Source: Marivirga lumbricoides
GTDB taxonomy: Bacteria > Bacteroidota > Bacteroidia > Cytophagales > Cyclobacteriaceae
DNA: 64,000 nt
Reading direction: 5' to 3'
Assembly: GCF_014636295.1 (NCBI RefSeq)
Contig: NZ_BMEC01000002.1
Location: 186,001-250,000 of the forward strand
The stretch's first letter is position 1. Every line of letters starts with the position of its first letter. The position numbers and the translations under genes were made by a program. This document shows positions 1-8,616 of this stretch, in pieces. The notes under the pieces are model-generated. The model saw only the letters and a program-made list of their open reading frames with translations. It was not told the origin of the DNA and made no database searches.

Positions 1-213
1 GAGATAATTACTATTCACCTCAAACTTTGTTACATATCCATTCCCGTAAGCAGGTACATTCCACTCCACACTTATCTGTCGAGCATATTCTAAATTCAAC
101 ACAGGATAAAAAATTGGTTGTTCGGGCAATCTGGGAGGAAATTTTTTCCAATCAGAACCCTTAATCAAATCCAATTCTTTCTTATTAACCGGTCTATATA
201 AAGTTGTCGTCAT
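1..213 (-). CDS. Conserved hypothetical, N-terminal part (ADP-ribosylation/crystallin J1-annotated family)
   Basis: The gene runs off the left edge; 71 codons are visible from the ATG at 213. The translation begins MTTTLYRPVNKKELDLI and contains FPPRLPEQPIFYPVLN, a pattern I recognise from short cytoplasmic proteins usually annotated 'ADP-ribosylation/crystallin J1', whose biochemical role is not established. No signal peptide or membrane segment is visible. It lies downstream of the TPR gene, separated by an imperfect inverted repeat at 242-316. Proteins of this kind are often single genes in accessory regions. The family assignment is from memory of the sequence pattern. Confidence 0.7.
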   Translation of the reverse strand, partial: MTTTLYRPVNKKELDLIKGSDWKKFPPRLPEQPIFYPVLNLEYARQISVEWNVPAYGNGYVTKFEVNSNYL

Positions 214-241
214 TTTGTCTTTTGATATTTTACAGCACCAA

Positions 242-316
242 CGCTAAATGCATGAATCATAGCCTGGGTTTATTAGTTTGCTTTGTGTGGTTATGATTTC
301 ATACCTAATGTTAGCG
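242..316. repeat. Imperfect inverted repeat, attC-like spacer
   Basis: The spacer between the TPR stop codon and the next start is almost entirely an imperfect palindrome. CGCTAA (242-247) pairs with TTAGCG (311-316), and ATGAATCATAGCC (252-264) pairs with GGTTATGATTTCAT (289-302), leaving one bulged base and a loop of about 24 bases. On the minus strand it begins CCGCTAACATTAGG and ends TTTAGCGTTGG, the general layout of an integron attC site. The outer boxes do not match the RYYYAAC/GTTRRRY consensus exactly. It could equally be a transcription terminator or another structured repeat. Confidence 0.5.
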
Positions 317-319
317 GCC

Positions 320-1159
320 TTATTTACAGTATTTAGATTTTAATTCACTCACTTCTTTTCCATATTGTTCTGTATAACCTAGTTCAATTGCTTTGTTCAA
401 ATCATCACATGCACTATCTAAGTTTTTATTTTGAATTTCTATTAAAGCTCTAATTTTATAAGCATATGAATTGGAGGCCATTAGCTTAAGGGAGGTATTG
501 ATATCATTCATAGCTCCCTTTAAATTATTCGTTTTAAGCTTACTGAAACTTCTGTTGCTGTAGGCGAAAGCTTCCGAAGGGTCTAAACTTATTGCCTTGT
601 CAAAAAAAAGTATAGCATTATTATGGTCTTCAATTCCCTGATATGTAAATCCGAGGTTGATGTAAGCAGGCACATATGTTGAGTCGATTCTTATGATTTG
701 ATTCAAATATTTAATTGCATCACTAGTTTTATTAATTTCCTTGCAAGTAGCTGCCAGATTATTTAGAGCATCAATATTTGTAGAGTCCAACTTAATCGAA
801 TAAATCAAATCTGAATAGGCGCCAGTAAAATCTCTAATTTTATGTTTTGTGCCCCCAAGGTTTGCTAAAAGATGCGATTTTACTTTATTTTCTCTAGCTT
901 TTTCAGCTCCACTTTTAAAATCCATAATTGCTTCATCATAAAGGCCAAATGCTTCTAAGAGAGTCCCCCTCATATCATAAAGAAATACAGTGTCAGGCAT
1001 TTCATTAATTCCATTTGACAATGTTTTCATAGCATTTTCATAGTCTTGCTTTTCAATGTATTCATTTGCTTTGTCCTTGTAATACTGAGCAGAATTCGAT
1101 TGAGCCGTTGAGGTTAAAACTGATAGTAACAGTATTATTAAAGTTAAATGTATTCTCAT
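320..1159 (-). CDS. Secreted TPR-repeat protein
   Basis: A 279-residue protein with a signal peptide (residues 1-20, hydrophobic core LTLIILLLSVL, cleavage near TAQS). The rest, about residues 23-270, is helical tetratricopeptide repeats, roughly seven units, with recurring patterns such as AYINLGFTYQGIEDHNNAILFF and DALNNLAATCKEINKTSDAI. TPRs are protein-interaction scaffolds; no enzymatic motif is visible, so the partner is unknown. It probably acts in the periplasm or at the outer membrane. It is a single gene, followed directly by the inverted repeat at 242-316. A second secreted TPR protein lies at 39562-40704 but is not an obvious recent duplicate. Confidence 0.85.
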   Translation of the reverse strand: MRIHLTLIILLLSVLTSTAQSNSAQYYKDKANEYIEKQDYENAMKTLSNGINEMPDTVFLYDMRGTLLEAFGLYDEAIMDFKSGAEKARENKVKSHLLANLGGTKHKIRDFTGAYSDLIYSIKLDSTNIDALNNLAATCKEINKTSDAIKYLNQIIRIDSTYVPAYINLGFTYQGIEDHNNAILFFDKAISLDPSEAFAYSNRSFSKLKTNNLKGAMNDINTSLKLMASNSYAYKIRALIEIQNKNLDSACDDLNKAIELGYTEQYGKEVSELKSKYCK

Positions 1160-1320
1160 TTTGAAATTAAGGTTTTATAGCCACTAATAATTGGTTAAAC
1201 TCTCTATAGAATTTGCCCACAATATAACACTATTGATTTATATGTTGGAGCCTATCTCAAAAACTGTTAGCAAATACCCCTCACTCAACACTAAAAAACA
1301 CCTTTAAAGCGCTAGTGGTT

Positions 1321-2241
1321 TTAACTAAAAGAAGCCCTAAATTGTAAAGGTGTTAAATTGGTTTTTGACTTGAACAGTTTATTGAAAGATTGCGAGTGCT
1401 CAAATCCCAGCTCGTATGCCACCTCACTAACAGATAAACTGGTAGTGGATAATCTCTCTTTTGCTTTTTCGATTAATCGGGTATGGATATGCTGCTGTGT
1501 AGTTAGCCCCGTAAAGCTTTTTAACATGCTACTCAAATAATCAGGCGTTAAATTTAACTTTTCCGCAATTTCATGAACAGTCAGTAAACCTCTCTCAATT
1601 AGATCTGCACTGCTAAAATAAGTATTCAAAAGCTCCTCCACTTGAGACAATATCTGATGGTTGGCGACTTTGCGGGTAAGAAATTGCCGTTGGTAAAAGC
1701 GCTCAGCATAATTTAGCAAAAGTTCTATCTGTGTTATAATAATTTCCTGGCTGAACCGATCAAGGTTGGCTTTGTACTCCGCTTCAATATTCAGGAGAAT
1801 CTCAGTAATAGTTTTCTCCTCTTTTTCCGACAAAAAAAGTGCCTCACGCACTGAGTAATTAAGAAATTGATACTTTTTAATTTCCTTTGCCAGAGAGGTT
1901 CCGAATAAAAAATCAGGATGGATAGCCAGTATCCACCCTGAAGGTTTTTTTTCCACATCATCAGCTAGCTCTACAGAAATAACCTGCTCCGGAGAGAAAA
2001 ATGTCATTAGTCCTTCATCAAAATCATAAGATTGCTGCCCGTATCTGTATTTACCAATTACATTTCGCTTTAGCGAAATGGTATAGAAACCCTGCACCCA
2101 CCTAAGCTGATTGGTGGGTGATTGGTGCTTCACCTGGCTGTAGTCCACCAAACTTATTAATGGATGCTCAGGCTGTGCCAAACTTGAGAAGCGATGAAAG
2201 TCACTGATAGATTTTATTCTCTGAGGCTGATTGCTGGTCAT
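1321..2241 (-). CDS. AraC family transcriptional regulator (paralogue 1)
   Basis: 306 residues. The C-terminal ~85 residues form the double helix-turn-helix of AraC/XylS regulators (EIAEKLNLTPDYLSSMLK; then VSEVAYELGFEHSQSFNKLFK and the closing PLQFR). The N-terminal ~200 residues are the effector/dimerisation part typical of Bacteroidota AraC proteins found next to oxidoreductases (FYTISLKR, YGQQSYDFDEG, HPDFL, SEKEEKTI). It is clearly paralogous to the genes at 20314 and 35843. It is the second gene of an operon, 32 bp behind the SDR gene, so it is expected to regulate that gene and itself through the repeats at 3086-3117. The inducer cannot be read from the sequence. Confidence 0.9.
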   Translation of the reverse strand: MTSNQPQRIKSISDFHRFSSLAQPEHPLISLVDYSQVKHQSPTNQLRWVQGFYTISLKRNVIGKYRYGQQSYDFDEGLMTFFSPEQVISVELADDVEKKPSGWILAIHPDFLFGTSLAKEIKKYQFLNYSVREALFLSEKEEKTITEILLNIEAEYKANLDRFSQEIIITQIELLLNYAERFYQRQFLTRKVANHQILSQVEELLNTYFSSADLIERGLLTVHEIAEKLNLTPDYLSSMLKSFTGLTTQQHIHTRLIEKAKERLSTTSLSVSEVAYELGFEHSQSFNKLFKSKTNLTPLQFRASFS

Positions 2242-2273
2242 AATAATGCAAGTTCTTAATTTTTACAGATAAA

Positions 2274-3029
2274 TCAGATATTTTGCCCACCGGAAATTTC
2301 AATGCGCTGGGCATTAATCCATCGGGCATCTTCCGTGCAAAGAAAAGCGACCGCACCACCAATATCCCGGGGCAGCCCTACTCTACCCAGTGCAATAGTT
2401 GATGCCATGTATTCATTAAGCTCTTTATTATCCCTCACTGCACCGCCCTGAAAATCAGTTTCAATAGCACCTGGTGCCACGGTATTGGCGCTAATTCCTT
2501 TTGGCCCCAGTTCCTTCGCCAGATAATTGGTAAATATTTCAACGCCACCTTTCATCATAGCATAAGCCGAATATCCAGGTATAGCAAAACGAGCCAAACC
2601 TGAGGAAACATTAATAATACCTCCTCCTTTATTAATAAAAGGAATCGCTTTTTGGGTTAAGAAGTAAACTCCCTTCAAGTGAACATTTACCATGGCATCA
2701 AATTCTTCTTCTGTAGATTCCAGGATGTTCTGGTAACTTCCCAGTCCTGCATTATTTACCAGATAGTCGAAATGCTCACTTCCTTTAGTTTCCTTTAAGT
2801 ACGCTTTTACTTTTTCTATAAAAGCATCGAAAGTGTGGTTTTCGGAGGTATCCAGCTGAAAAGCTGTTGCTTTACTCCCTTTCGACTGAATTTCCTTCAC
2901 TACTGTTTCTGCTAGCTCTTTTTCACTTCTGTAAGTAATAATTACATCCAAACCTTTTTCGGCAATCTTCAATGCCATTTCTTTTCCTAGTCCACGGCTT
3001 CCGCCTGTTACAATTGCTGTTTTATTCAT
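2274..3029 (-). CDS. SDR family oxidoreductase
   Basis: Classical short-chain dehydrogenase/reductase using NAD(P)H. From the start chosen it has 251 residues, with the cofactor motif TGGSRGLGKE (8-17), NNAG (92-95), catalytic Ser in NVSSG (~142) and Tyr156-x3-Lys160 (YAMMK). I prefer the Met at 3029 because an upstream in-frame Met at 3059 would add a non-homologous decapeptide and would overlap the -7 element at 3055-3061. The C-terminus WINAQRIEISGGQNI is typical of the family. It is first in an operon with the AraC gene at 1321. The substrate is unknown; the context suggests an aldehyde, ketone or electrophile response. Confidence 0.9.
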   Translation of the reverse strand: MNKTAIVTGGSRGLGKEMALKIAEKGLDVIITYRSEKELAETVVKEIQSKGSKATAFQLDTSENHTFDAFIEKVKAYLKETKGSEHFDYLVNNAGLGSYQNILESTEEEFDAMVNVHLKGVYFLTQKAIPFINKGGGIINVSSGLARFAIPGYSAYAMMKGGVEIFTNYLAKELGPKGISANTVAPGAIETDFQGGAVRDNKELNEYMASTIALGRVGLPRDIGGAVAFLCTEDARWINAQRIEISGGQNI

Positions 3030-3054
3030 TTTCTCTAAAGTTTTAATTTGATGA

Positions 3055-3117
3055 TACAAAGTTGCTCATCAGGTCAGTAAGAGAAGTAGCTAAATCCGGA
3101 ATGTTTGTAGCCAAAAA
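3055..3117 (-). promoter_or_regulatory. AraC-type promoter/operator: TTTGTA element plus 21-bp-phased direct repeats
   Basis: Upstream of the SDR gene, TACAAAG (3055-3061; CTTTGTA on the coding strand) resembles the TTTG half of the Bacteroidota -7 element. Two direct repeats, GTAGCTAAAT (3086-3095) and GTAGCCAAAA (3107-3116), start exactly 21 bp apart, and the first starts 25 bp past the -7-like element. The same spacing occurs at 22945-23007 and 37744-37807. Two AraC domains typically contact repeats about two helical turns apart, so this is the likely binding site for the regulator at 1321 or its paralogues. Confidence 0.65.
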
Positions 3118-3289
3118 ATAAAGAGGATAGGTTTTGAGGTAGCTTAATAACTATTTAGCATATGAATAGTATCTTAGATGGGCAATTATTAATGCAGTAT
3201 TTATTATGAGCACCCTAAGTAAAGCTGGCGAAGGAGTTGTTTTTAACTGACATCGCTTCATTTACTATAAGCTCGCTGCTATTGTAGTT

Positions 3290-4798
3290 TTAATCTTTGC
3301 TTAGAATTAATTTTCTCAATTTTTCTAGTTGCGTGTCAGATTTCCAAAGCACCTGGTTAATGTCCCTCTCAATTTTTATATCGGGAGCTGTACCATACCC
3401 ATCAAGGATTTTTCCATTCTTTTGAAAAGAAACCATAGTGCTGATTTTTCCGAATAATTTTGAATTGGGCAAGTCAAACCACTCACTGTTGCCACTTGAG
3501 CCATCAGTGGTTACCCCTACAATTTTAATGTTTGGAAGTCCCTTTAAAGCAGAAACGAATACGGATGCTGCGCTAAACGTCTTTTCGTTGGCTAAAATAT
3601 AAACAGGTTTGTTACAATAAAAAGCTGGTTGGGCTAATTTGTTGCCATTCAAAATGCCAAAGTAATATTCGCTGTATTTCTTTTCATCTAGTTGATACAT
3701 TGGCTGAAATGTTTTTAAAAATTCAACAGCTTTTTTTGCTTCTCTGCTATCCAACCGGGAAAGGGGAAATAAAAACCGACTATATAAACTTTCTTTGTAA
3801 TCATTAGGCAATGGAAGCGGCCCTCTTTGTTTGGTAGCGTTTATAATATAAATAGAATCAGGGTGTATCAAATATTTGGAAAACTCATACAACAAATCAC
3901 GGGTTCCTCCACTGTTGGCTCTTACATCAATAATGAGCGCCTTGCTGTCTTTTTGGATAGATTGCATAAAAGAATTGACCTGTTCAAAAAGAAGAGGCGC
4001 TTCATCTTTTTCAACCATGGCAGGGATTTTTATATAGGCTACACCATCTCTTATACTAAAGAGTTTTTCAATAACTTCTGGTTTATTATAGTCTTCATCC
4101 TTTACAAAAAGGTAATCTAACTCAAACTTCTCGTCCCATGGCCTCAGCCTTTTTGACTTATCCACTAGCGAAACGTTTAAAAGGGTATCGTTTTGGAAAG
4201 TAGCATCCGAAAGGGTTAATTTGATTTGCCCAGGTAATTGTTTATTAAGAAGTATATAATTTTTTTGAATATCACGAATATCTCTTATCGCCAGTGTATT
4301 ATAGGTTTCTGTAGGTGCTTTTATATCTTCCGGTCGTGTTTTTTGCAGGAATAGATTAATCTCCATTCCATCAATTTTTTTAAGATAAGGAAATTGAGGA
4401 TGGAGTATTTTCAACTCTTTGTTACTATTAAAATCCAAAACTATTACCTTATTATTTACCGGGGCGTAAATGAATGGTAAAAATAGCGATTCATTTAAAC
4501 TGTAACCTCTTATTGTATTTAGGGAAGAATGCCTGTCTCCTATTTTGGCCAAAGTGCGGGTAATAAACATTCCGAAATCTTCAAGTTTTGTGGAATCCTT
4601 TACCGTTTTCAGATAATTTTCAAAATCGTTATTGAAATCATAACCATTTAGATAAGCATAAGAAGATTTTTCATTTAAGGTTTTTGTCAGAAATTTGATG
4701 TCTTCAGTTACTTGTTTTTTAGTCAGCCAGCTAATCTGAGCCTGCGAATTGATGGCAAAGAGAGCAAATGGAATTATAATAAGGGCTTTTAATTTCAT
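3290..4798 (-). CDS. S41 family (C-terminal processing-like) peptidase, exported
   Basis: 502 residues with a signal peptide (1-20, ending SQAQ). The fold of the tail-specific protease family is shown by the strand/loop IIDVRANSGG (289-298), the nucleophile region NEKTFSAASVF (serine near 409), and a later VGVTTDGSSGNSEWFDLPN. A GDRHSS motif near 88-92 is the usual N-terminal helper-domain signature in Bacteroidota S41 proteins. No obvious PDZ domain is present, so substrate choice is unclear. It is a single gene with promoter space on its upstream side. A second, distantly related S41 protein, a lipoprotein, is encoded at 18499-19986. Confidence 0.88.
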   Translation of the reverse strand: MKLKALIIIPFALFAINSQAQISWLTKKQVTEDIKFLTKTLNEKSSYAYLNGYDFNNDFENYLKTVKDSTKLEDFGMFITRTLAKIGDRHSSLNTIRGYSLNESLFLPFIYAPVNNKVIVLDFNSNKELKILHPQFPYLKKIDGMEINLFLQKTRPEDIKAPTETYNTLAIRDIRDIQKNYILLNKQLPGQIKLTLSDATFQNDTLLNVSLVDKSKRLRPWDEKFELDYLFVKDEDYNKPEVIEKLFSIRDGVAYIKIPAMVEKDEAPLLFEQVNSFMQSIQKDSKALIIDVRANSGGTRDLLYEFSKYLIHPDSIYIINATKQRGPLPLPNDYKESLYSRFLFPLSRLDSREAKKAVEFLKTFQPMYQLDEKKYSEYYFGILNGNKLAQPAFYCNKPVYILANEKTFSAASVFVSALKGLPNIKIVGVTTDGSSGNSEWFDLPNSKLFGKISTMVSFQKNGKILDGYGTAPDIKIERDINQVLWKSDTQLEKLRKLILSKD

Positions 4799-4970
4799 TA
4801 AAGTTCTTATTTAATTAGACACAGTATTTATGGTAAACGAGTGCGGGATTTAGAAGCTATATTTTTGTGTTCTTAAAGTTATTCATTTTGTTGTTATATC
4901 TTCATTATCATGGCTTCAAATTATCCACCAAACAATGGGTTTTACAATAAGCTTAATTTTATAATAATTG

Positions 4971-5384
4971 CTAGAGCATACATAATATTCCCACAAGCGT
5001 TAAAACACCCACGATAGTGGTAAATATTCCTGTTTTTCTTGATTTTGTAAAACCGGACAGAGAAATGATGCCGGCTAAAGAAATGATACCAAGGAAGAAT
5101 GACACGCCACCTATAATTCTGGGTAAGTTGATGTCACTTTCAATAACTTTTAGGGGGTAGCCATCAGTTGTCATCATAATTATTCTTGTCATAGCAAAAA
5201 CATTAATAAGAAAGCTACCTGCTGCAACAGTTGCTATTCTTAGTATATTGATTGCAATACGACTTTTTGATTCATAAACCAATAAATTGGCTACCACAGC
5301 AATTGAAAAGCCACTGAGCAAGGTGGTAATTAAAAGAATTTGATGTGCGAGTTTATTCCAATATTCTAAAGAGAGTTCAACCAT
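4971..5384 (-). CDS. Small integral membrane protein, unknown
   Basis: 137 residues with four predicted membrane segments: about 14-34, 46-66, 88-108 and 116-135 (LLITTLLSGFSIAVVANLLV; ILRIATVAAGSFLINVFAM; GGVSFFLGIISLAGIISL; TIVGVLTLVGILCML). Short loops and no catalytic residues are visible. I do not recognise the family. It stands alone between the S41 peptidase and the lipoprotein gene. The coding potential looks real because hydrophobic blocks alternate with charged loops. Confidence 0.65.
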   Translation of the reverse strand: MVELSLEYWNKLAHQILLITTLLSGFSIAVVANLLVYESKSRIAINILRIATVAAGSFLINVFAMTRIIMMTTDGYPLKVIESDINLPRIIGGVSFFLGIISLAGIISLSGFTKSRKTGIFTTIVGVLTLVGILCML

Positions 5385-5490
5385 ATCTACCTCATTTTCT
5401 GGTAATTTATTAAATTTCTCTAATATTTACCTATAAGGTTTCAATCAATCAGCGCTAGGCTTACTCATACTAAGAAAGTGAATCCCTATC

Positions 5491-5523
5491 TAAAACAAAA
5501 AAGCACCCTTTTAGTAGAGTGCT
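5491..5523 (-). terminator. Rho-independent terminator of the lipoprotein gene
   Basis: Reading on the minus strand just past the stop of the gene at 5550, AGCACTC (5523-5517) pairs with GGGTGCT (5508-5502) and is followed by a T-rich tract (5501-5491). Position and structure fit an intrinsic terminator for 5550-6965. Confidence 0.7.
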
Positions 5524-5549
5524 CTTCTCATATAATTTATTCAAAGCTA

Positions 5550-6965
5550 CTATTCAGGAAAAGCGGCTTCAACCGTACCTGTGAGAGTACCCTCTGCAGT
5601 GGATAAGTTAATCACTAAAGTATAACGGTCTGTACCAACAGTCAGCTCCACACTTCCGGAAGTAAAAGGTACAGCTGTGTCGACCTGATTTTCCAGATTT
5701 ATATCACTCAATTCAGTATTAACAAAGAAGTCTTGAGCGCCAAAAGTATAAGTACCACTAGAAAGTGTAGTGCTACTTTCCAATGATATGGCAGCATAGA
5801 ATTCCTGTGATTCGGTATTATTTTTAAGGTAAAATGTTATTAATCCTTCTTCTGGGTCGTCAAGATAGACGACATCATCTAAAGTATAGGTTACCCCCTT
5901 GTAAGTAACCTCCCCAACTACCGGCTCTGTTGGGGCTAACTCTCCTCCCACAATTACTGTAGAGGTGATTGGTTCAGGATTATTCCCTTCGTTATCAAAC
6001 TCATCATCGTAGGTTACAGAAACAATTACATCTTTTTCAATATGAAGAAACCCATCACCATTGGCACCTTTGGTAGCTGATAATATAGTTGGTATGCTGT
6101 ATTCAAATATTCCGGACTGTGCTTCAGTTTCAGAAAGTGTAACACTCTCCGTTTCACCTAAACTAGTTGTTATAGTTAATTGATAACTACCACTTCCTGC
6201 AAGATCTGCGTCAGCTAATGTAACAGTCAAATTATCACCACCTTCAATCGGATCGGTTAATGTAAGAGTACCGGTTGTTCCTGTACAATTGCTCACGTTG
6301 AAGCTGGAAAGTTCACAACTATTTCCTTCGAAAATGAGGTTTCTAGAAGTTTGATTTAAATTAAGCTCGCTAAGTTTATAAGTTGCTGAATTACCTGTAT
6401 TCAAGTTTATTTCTACACCATATACTGAAAAAGTGTAGCCATTTAAGCTTTCACCATTTAGGGCACTCCATTCAAAAGTATATTCATCACCACACCTGAT
6501 TTCTTTAATATCCACAATCTCCGCATCACACGATAATTCTTCTGTATCAGCATTTATATCATCATTGTCTTTTACTATAGCTTCTGATTCAGGGCAATCT
6601 TCAGTAATGATTTCTATTTCCCTAACATAGAGTAAATCAGCATCCATTCCCTCATCCTCATAGATAAGATATGGCGAGGCATCTCCAGCTTTTATGACTA
6701 CAGTTTCAGAATCATTACTACTCCCCCTCCTTGCAACATCGAAATTTATTGTTAAATTTTCTGTGAAAGGTTTTCCATCAGGGGTACTGAGGTTAAGATA
6801 CACTTCATAGATAGAAGCCATATAATTTCTTGAGATCGTAACCTTAGTAACCTTATAATCTATTTGCGAACAGTTTGCATCAATATCTTCGTCATCTACG
6901 CAACTTGTCCACATAAAAGAACCCAACAATAAAAAGAATAGAGGGTATAATACTTTGTTTTTCAT
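5550..6965 (-). CDS. Surface/periplasmic lipoprotein with beta-sandwich domains
   Basis: 471 residues with a lipoprotein signal: hydrophobic stretch then TSC with the lipid-accepting Cys22, followed by VDDEDID, acidic residues that in Bacteroidota favour export to the cell surface. The remainder is rich in Thr, Ser, Gly and Val with beta-strand periodicity. There is a middle segment (about 235-345) built from LTLTDPIEGGDNLTVTL-like strands and a final ~115-residue domain (from GEVTYKGVTYTLDD). No enzymatic motif is recognisable. It may be a structural or binding lipoprotein. It is monocistronic with its own terminator at 5491-5523 and a palindrome 110 bp upstream at 7075-7090. Confidence 0.75.
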   Translation of the reverse strand: MKNKVLYPLFFLLLGSFMWTSCVDDEDIDANCSQIDYKVTKVTISRNYMASIYEVYLNLSTPDGKPFTENLTINFDVARRGSSNDSETVVIKAGDASPYLIYEDEGMDADLLYVREIEIITEDCPESEAIVKDNDDINADTEELSCDAEIVDIKEIRCGDEYTFEWSALNGESLNGYTFSVYGVEINLNTGNSATYKLSELNLNQTSRNLIFEGNSCELSSFNVSNCTGTTGTLTLTDPIEGGDNLTVTLADADLAGSGSYQLTITTSLGETESVTLSETEAQSGIFEYSIPTILSATKGANGDGFLHIEKDVIVSVTYDDEFDNEGNNPEPITSTVIVGGELAPTEPVVGEVTYKGVTYTLDDVVYLDDPEEGLITFYLKNNTESQEFYAAISLESSTTLSSGTYTFGAQDFFVNTELSDINLENQVDTAVPFTSGSVELTVGTDRYTLVINLSTAEGTLTGTVEAAFPE

Positions 6966-7353
6966 ACTATTTAATTACTTAATTGTTAAAATTTACACTA
7001 TTCCAGCTTCCTCATTTATCAAAAAAATACTTTTATAGAAACAATTAAAAATATGAAAAATGCTAAAAACAAATAAAGGTAATTACCTTTTAAAGGTAGA
7101 TACAAGCGGAGGTAATATATTTTCGATGAATGCAAATTTTTGAAAGGTAAGTAAGCTATTAGCTTGAATAAGAGATTATAAGTTCTAATCAGTCCCTGGA
7201 AGTACTGACATGTGATTCTGGGATTGTATCTTTATATTTAACTGTCTGTTTTTTAATATTTATTCGGTAACCTGTCGAAAGTAAAGGGTACTTTTAAACT
7301 TTGAAAATAACTAAGGTAGGCCGGCTACTTCAAAAGCTTTAATAGTTTTCTGT
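6966..7353. other. Gene-free spacer, 388 bp
   Basis: No open frame worth calling. It is very AT-rich next to the lipoprotein start and contains the palindrome at 7075-7090. It presumably holds the promoter of the lipoprotein gene and the 3' end of the gene at 7354. Confidence 0.6.
7075..7090. promoter_or_regulatory. Perfect 16-bp palindrome, possible operator
   Basis: AAAGGTAATTACCTTT is a perfect palindrome, immediately followed by TAAAGGTA, so three copies of the AAGGT/ACCTT half-site lie in 24 bp. It is about 110 bp upstream of the lipoprotein start at 6965. A dimeric repressor site is the simplest reading. No partner regulator can be named. Confidence 0.4.
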
Positions 7354-8259
7354 TCAAAGCCATTCCGCTTCAATACCTAATTTTTCGAAATCTTCAACAA
7401 TATATTCTTTAGCGTAACATAAGGTTACTTTTTTTAAGTTGGGGAAGTGTTTGGCATCCTCCACACTTTCTATTTCCCAATAATCTTCTTCGCCACCGGA
7501 GAACGGCACTAAATTCATATAAATATCGTTACCACCATCCTGGTATATCTCTGTTAGTTTTGTTGCCAAACGCTTAGGAACCGGAAAATCTTTGAAATAT
7601 TGCGTCACTTCTTCAATGGGTTCGTAGCCTTCCTCTTCTATATCAATAGTTCTTTTGGTGTACCATTTAGCAAATTCGTAGACATCAAATTTAGGAGTTA
7701 ACAGGCCTTGTGTATACATCAATTCTTCAATCACCGAAAGTTTAAATCCTAAGTCTGTAAAGGTAATAAGCTCTTCATCAGGTATAGTAATAACATATTT
7801 ATCTTTCGGAATACCTGCCGTTCGGTCGTAAGGTTCGTAATGGCTGACCTCAATGGCTTTAATGCCGTCTTCTTCAACATCGAACCAAGCGCTTACCGTA
7901 TTTAAAACTAAGGCACCAGTGGTATCTCCTTCAAATAATTTGACACGCTTTTCCGGGTGTTTAAGATAGTAGCTCACTATATCTTCACCTTCCAGACTAA
8001 AGGTTCCGGAGAAAGTTTGGGAAGGGCTAAATTTATAATCTTCTTTTTCGAAGATGACACTGATAGCATAGATCAGGTTTTCTTCTTTAGAATAGCCTAA
8101 GATGCCAAGTTGATCCCAGGTGTAAACACCGCCATTTTTACCTTTAAAATGACGGGGCTTTTCGCCTAGTAAATTTTCTAACGCAGCTAATGAAACAGGG
8201 AACACCACAGGGGTGTTATTGATTTCAAAACCAGCTGAAGTTAGGTGTATATTTATCAT
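7354..8259 (-). CDS. DUF7738/DUF6892-like two-domain protein
   Basis: 301 residues, no signal peptide or membrane segment. The N-terminal ~110 residues (INIHLTSAGFEINNTPVVFP; YTWDQLGILGYS) and the C-terminal ~135 residues (FKLSVIEELMYTQGLLTPKF; YQDGGNDIYMNLVPF; FPNLKKVTL; ending LGIEAEWL) match, from memory, families annotated DUF7738 and DUF6892. These often occur together in one cytoplasmic protein. The function is unknown; some members sit near polymorphic toxin loci, but no toxin is adjacent here. It is a single gene. The domain names are recalled, not searched. Confidence 0.65.
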   Translation of the reverse strand: MINIHLTSAGFEINNTPVVFPVSLAALENLLGEKPRHFKGKNGGVYTWDQLGILGYSKEENLIYAISVIFEKEDYKFSPSQTFSGTFSLEGEDIVSYYLKHPEKRVKLFEGDTTGALVLNTVSAWFDVEEDGIKAIEVSHYEPYDRTAGIPKDKYVITIPDEELITFTDLGFKLSVIEELMYTQGLLTPKFDVYEFAKWYTKRTIDIEEEGYEPIEEVTQYFKDFPVPKRLATKLTEIYQDGGNDIYMNLVPFSGGEEDYWEIESVEDAKHFPNLKKVTLCYAKEYIVEDFEKLGIEAEWL

Positions 8260-8453
8260 AATGAGTTAATTTAAAGTTCCTGCTAAAAGTTTTGACTAAT
8301 GCTAATTTTATACTCCTACATGTTTAAGTAACAGGGTGCTCACAAAATTGAGTAGATTTAACTGAAATAAAATCACGGATTTCAGGGATATTAATCAAAA
8401 TGGAAGCATCAGCTCTTCAAGCTTTACTTCCCATGCATAGCTTTTCAGAAGAA

Positions 8454-8607
8454 CAAATATTTTTCCATCTGTAAAATCGTTTAATTCTTTTTATAAACTT
8501 TTTATCACTGAACTTCAATTTCATCAAGGCATATATATGCTTTTATATTTCCTGTTAATTTATCCATTTTTATAAGTGCACTATAGCTTTTGCATCAGCT
8601 ATAAGGG
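8454..8607 (-). pseudogene. 5' remnant of a second crp/fnr-like gene
   Basis: The minus-strand reading from the ATG at 8567 gives MDKLTGNIKAYICLDEIEVQ and then a stop. It aligns with the start of the intact regulator at 10201 (MDKLIGNITAYIPLSGNEIQ). Nucleotide similarity continues past a short deletion and frameshift to about 8454 (GATAAAAAGTTTATAAAAAG matches the intact gene with one base missing). It also extends upstream into the 5' region (GTGCACTATAGCTTTTGCAT on the plus strand near 8577). This is the decayed head of a duplicated crp gene, lying just past the 3' end of the NAD(P)-binding gene. Confidence 0.8.
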
Positions 8608-8616
8608 GAACCTGTA

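Noticed and set aside
1260-1330. Possible terminator after the AraC gene at 1321
   Set aside because: AAACCAC and GTGTTT pair weakly and the T-run is not positioned well; not convincing.
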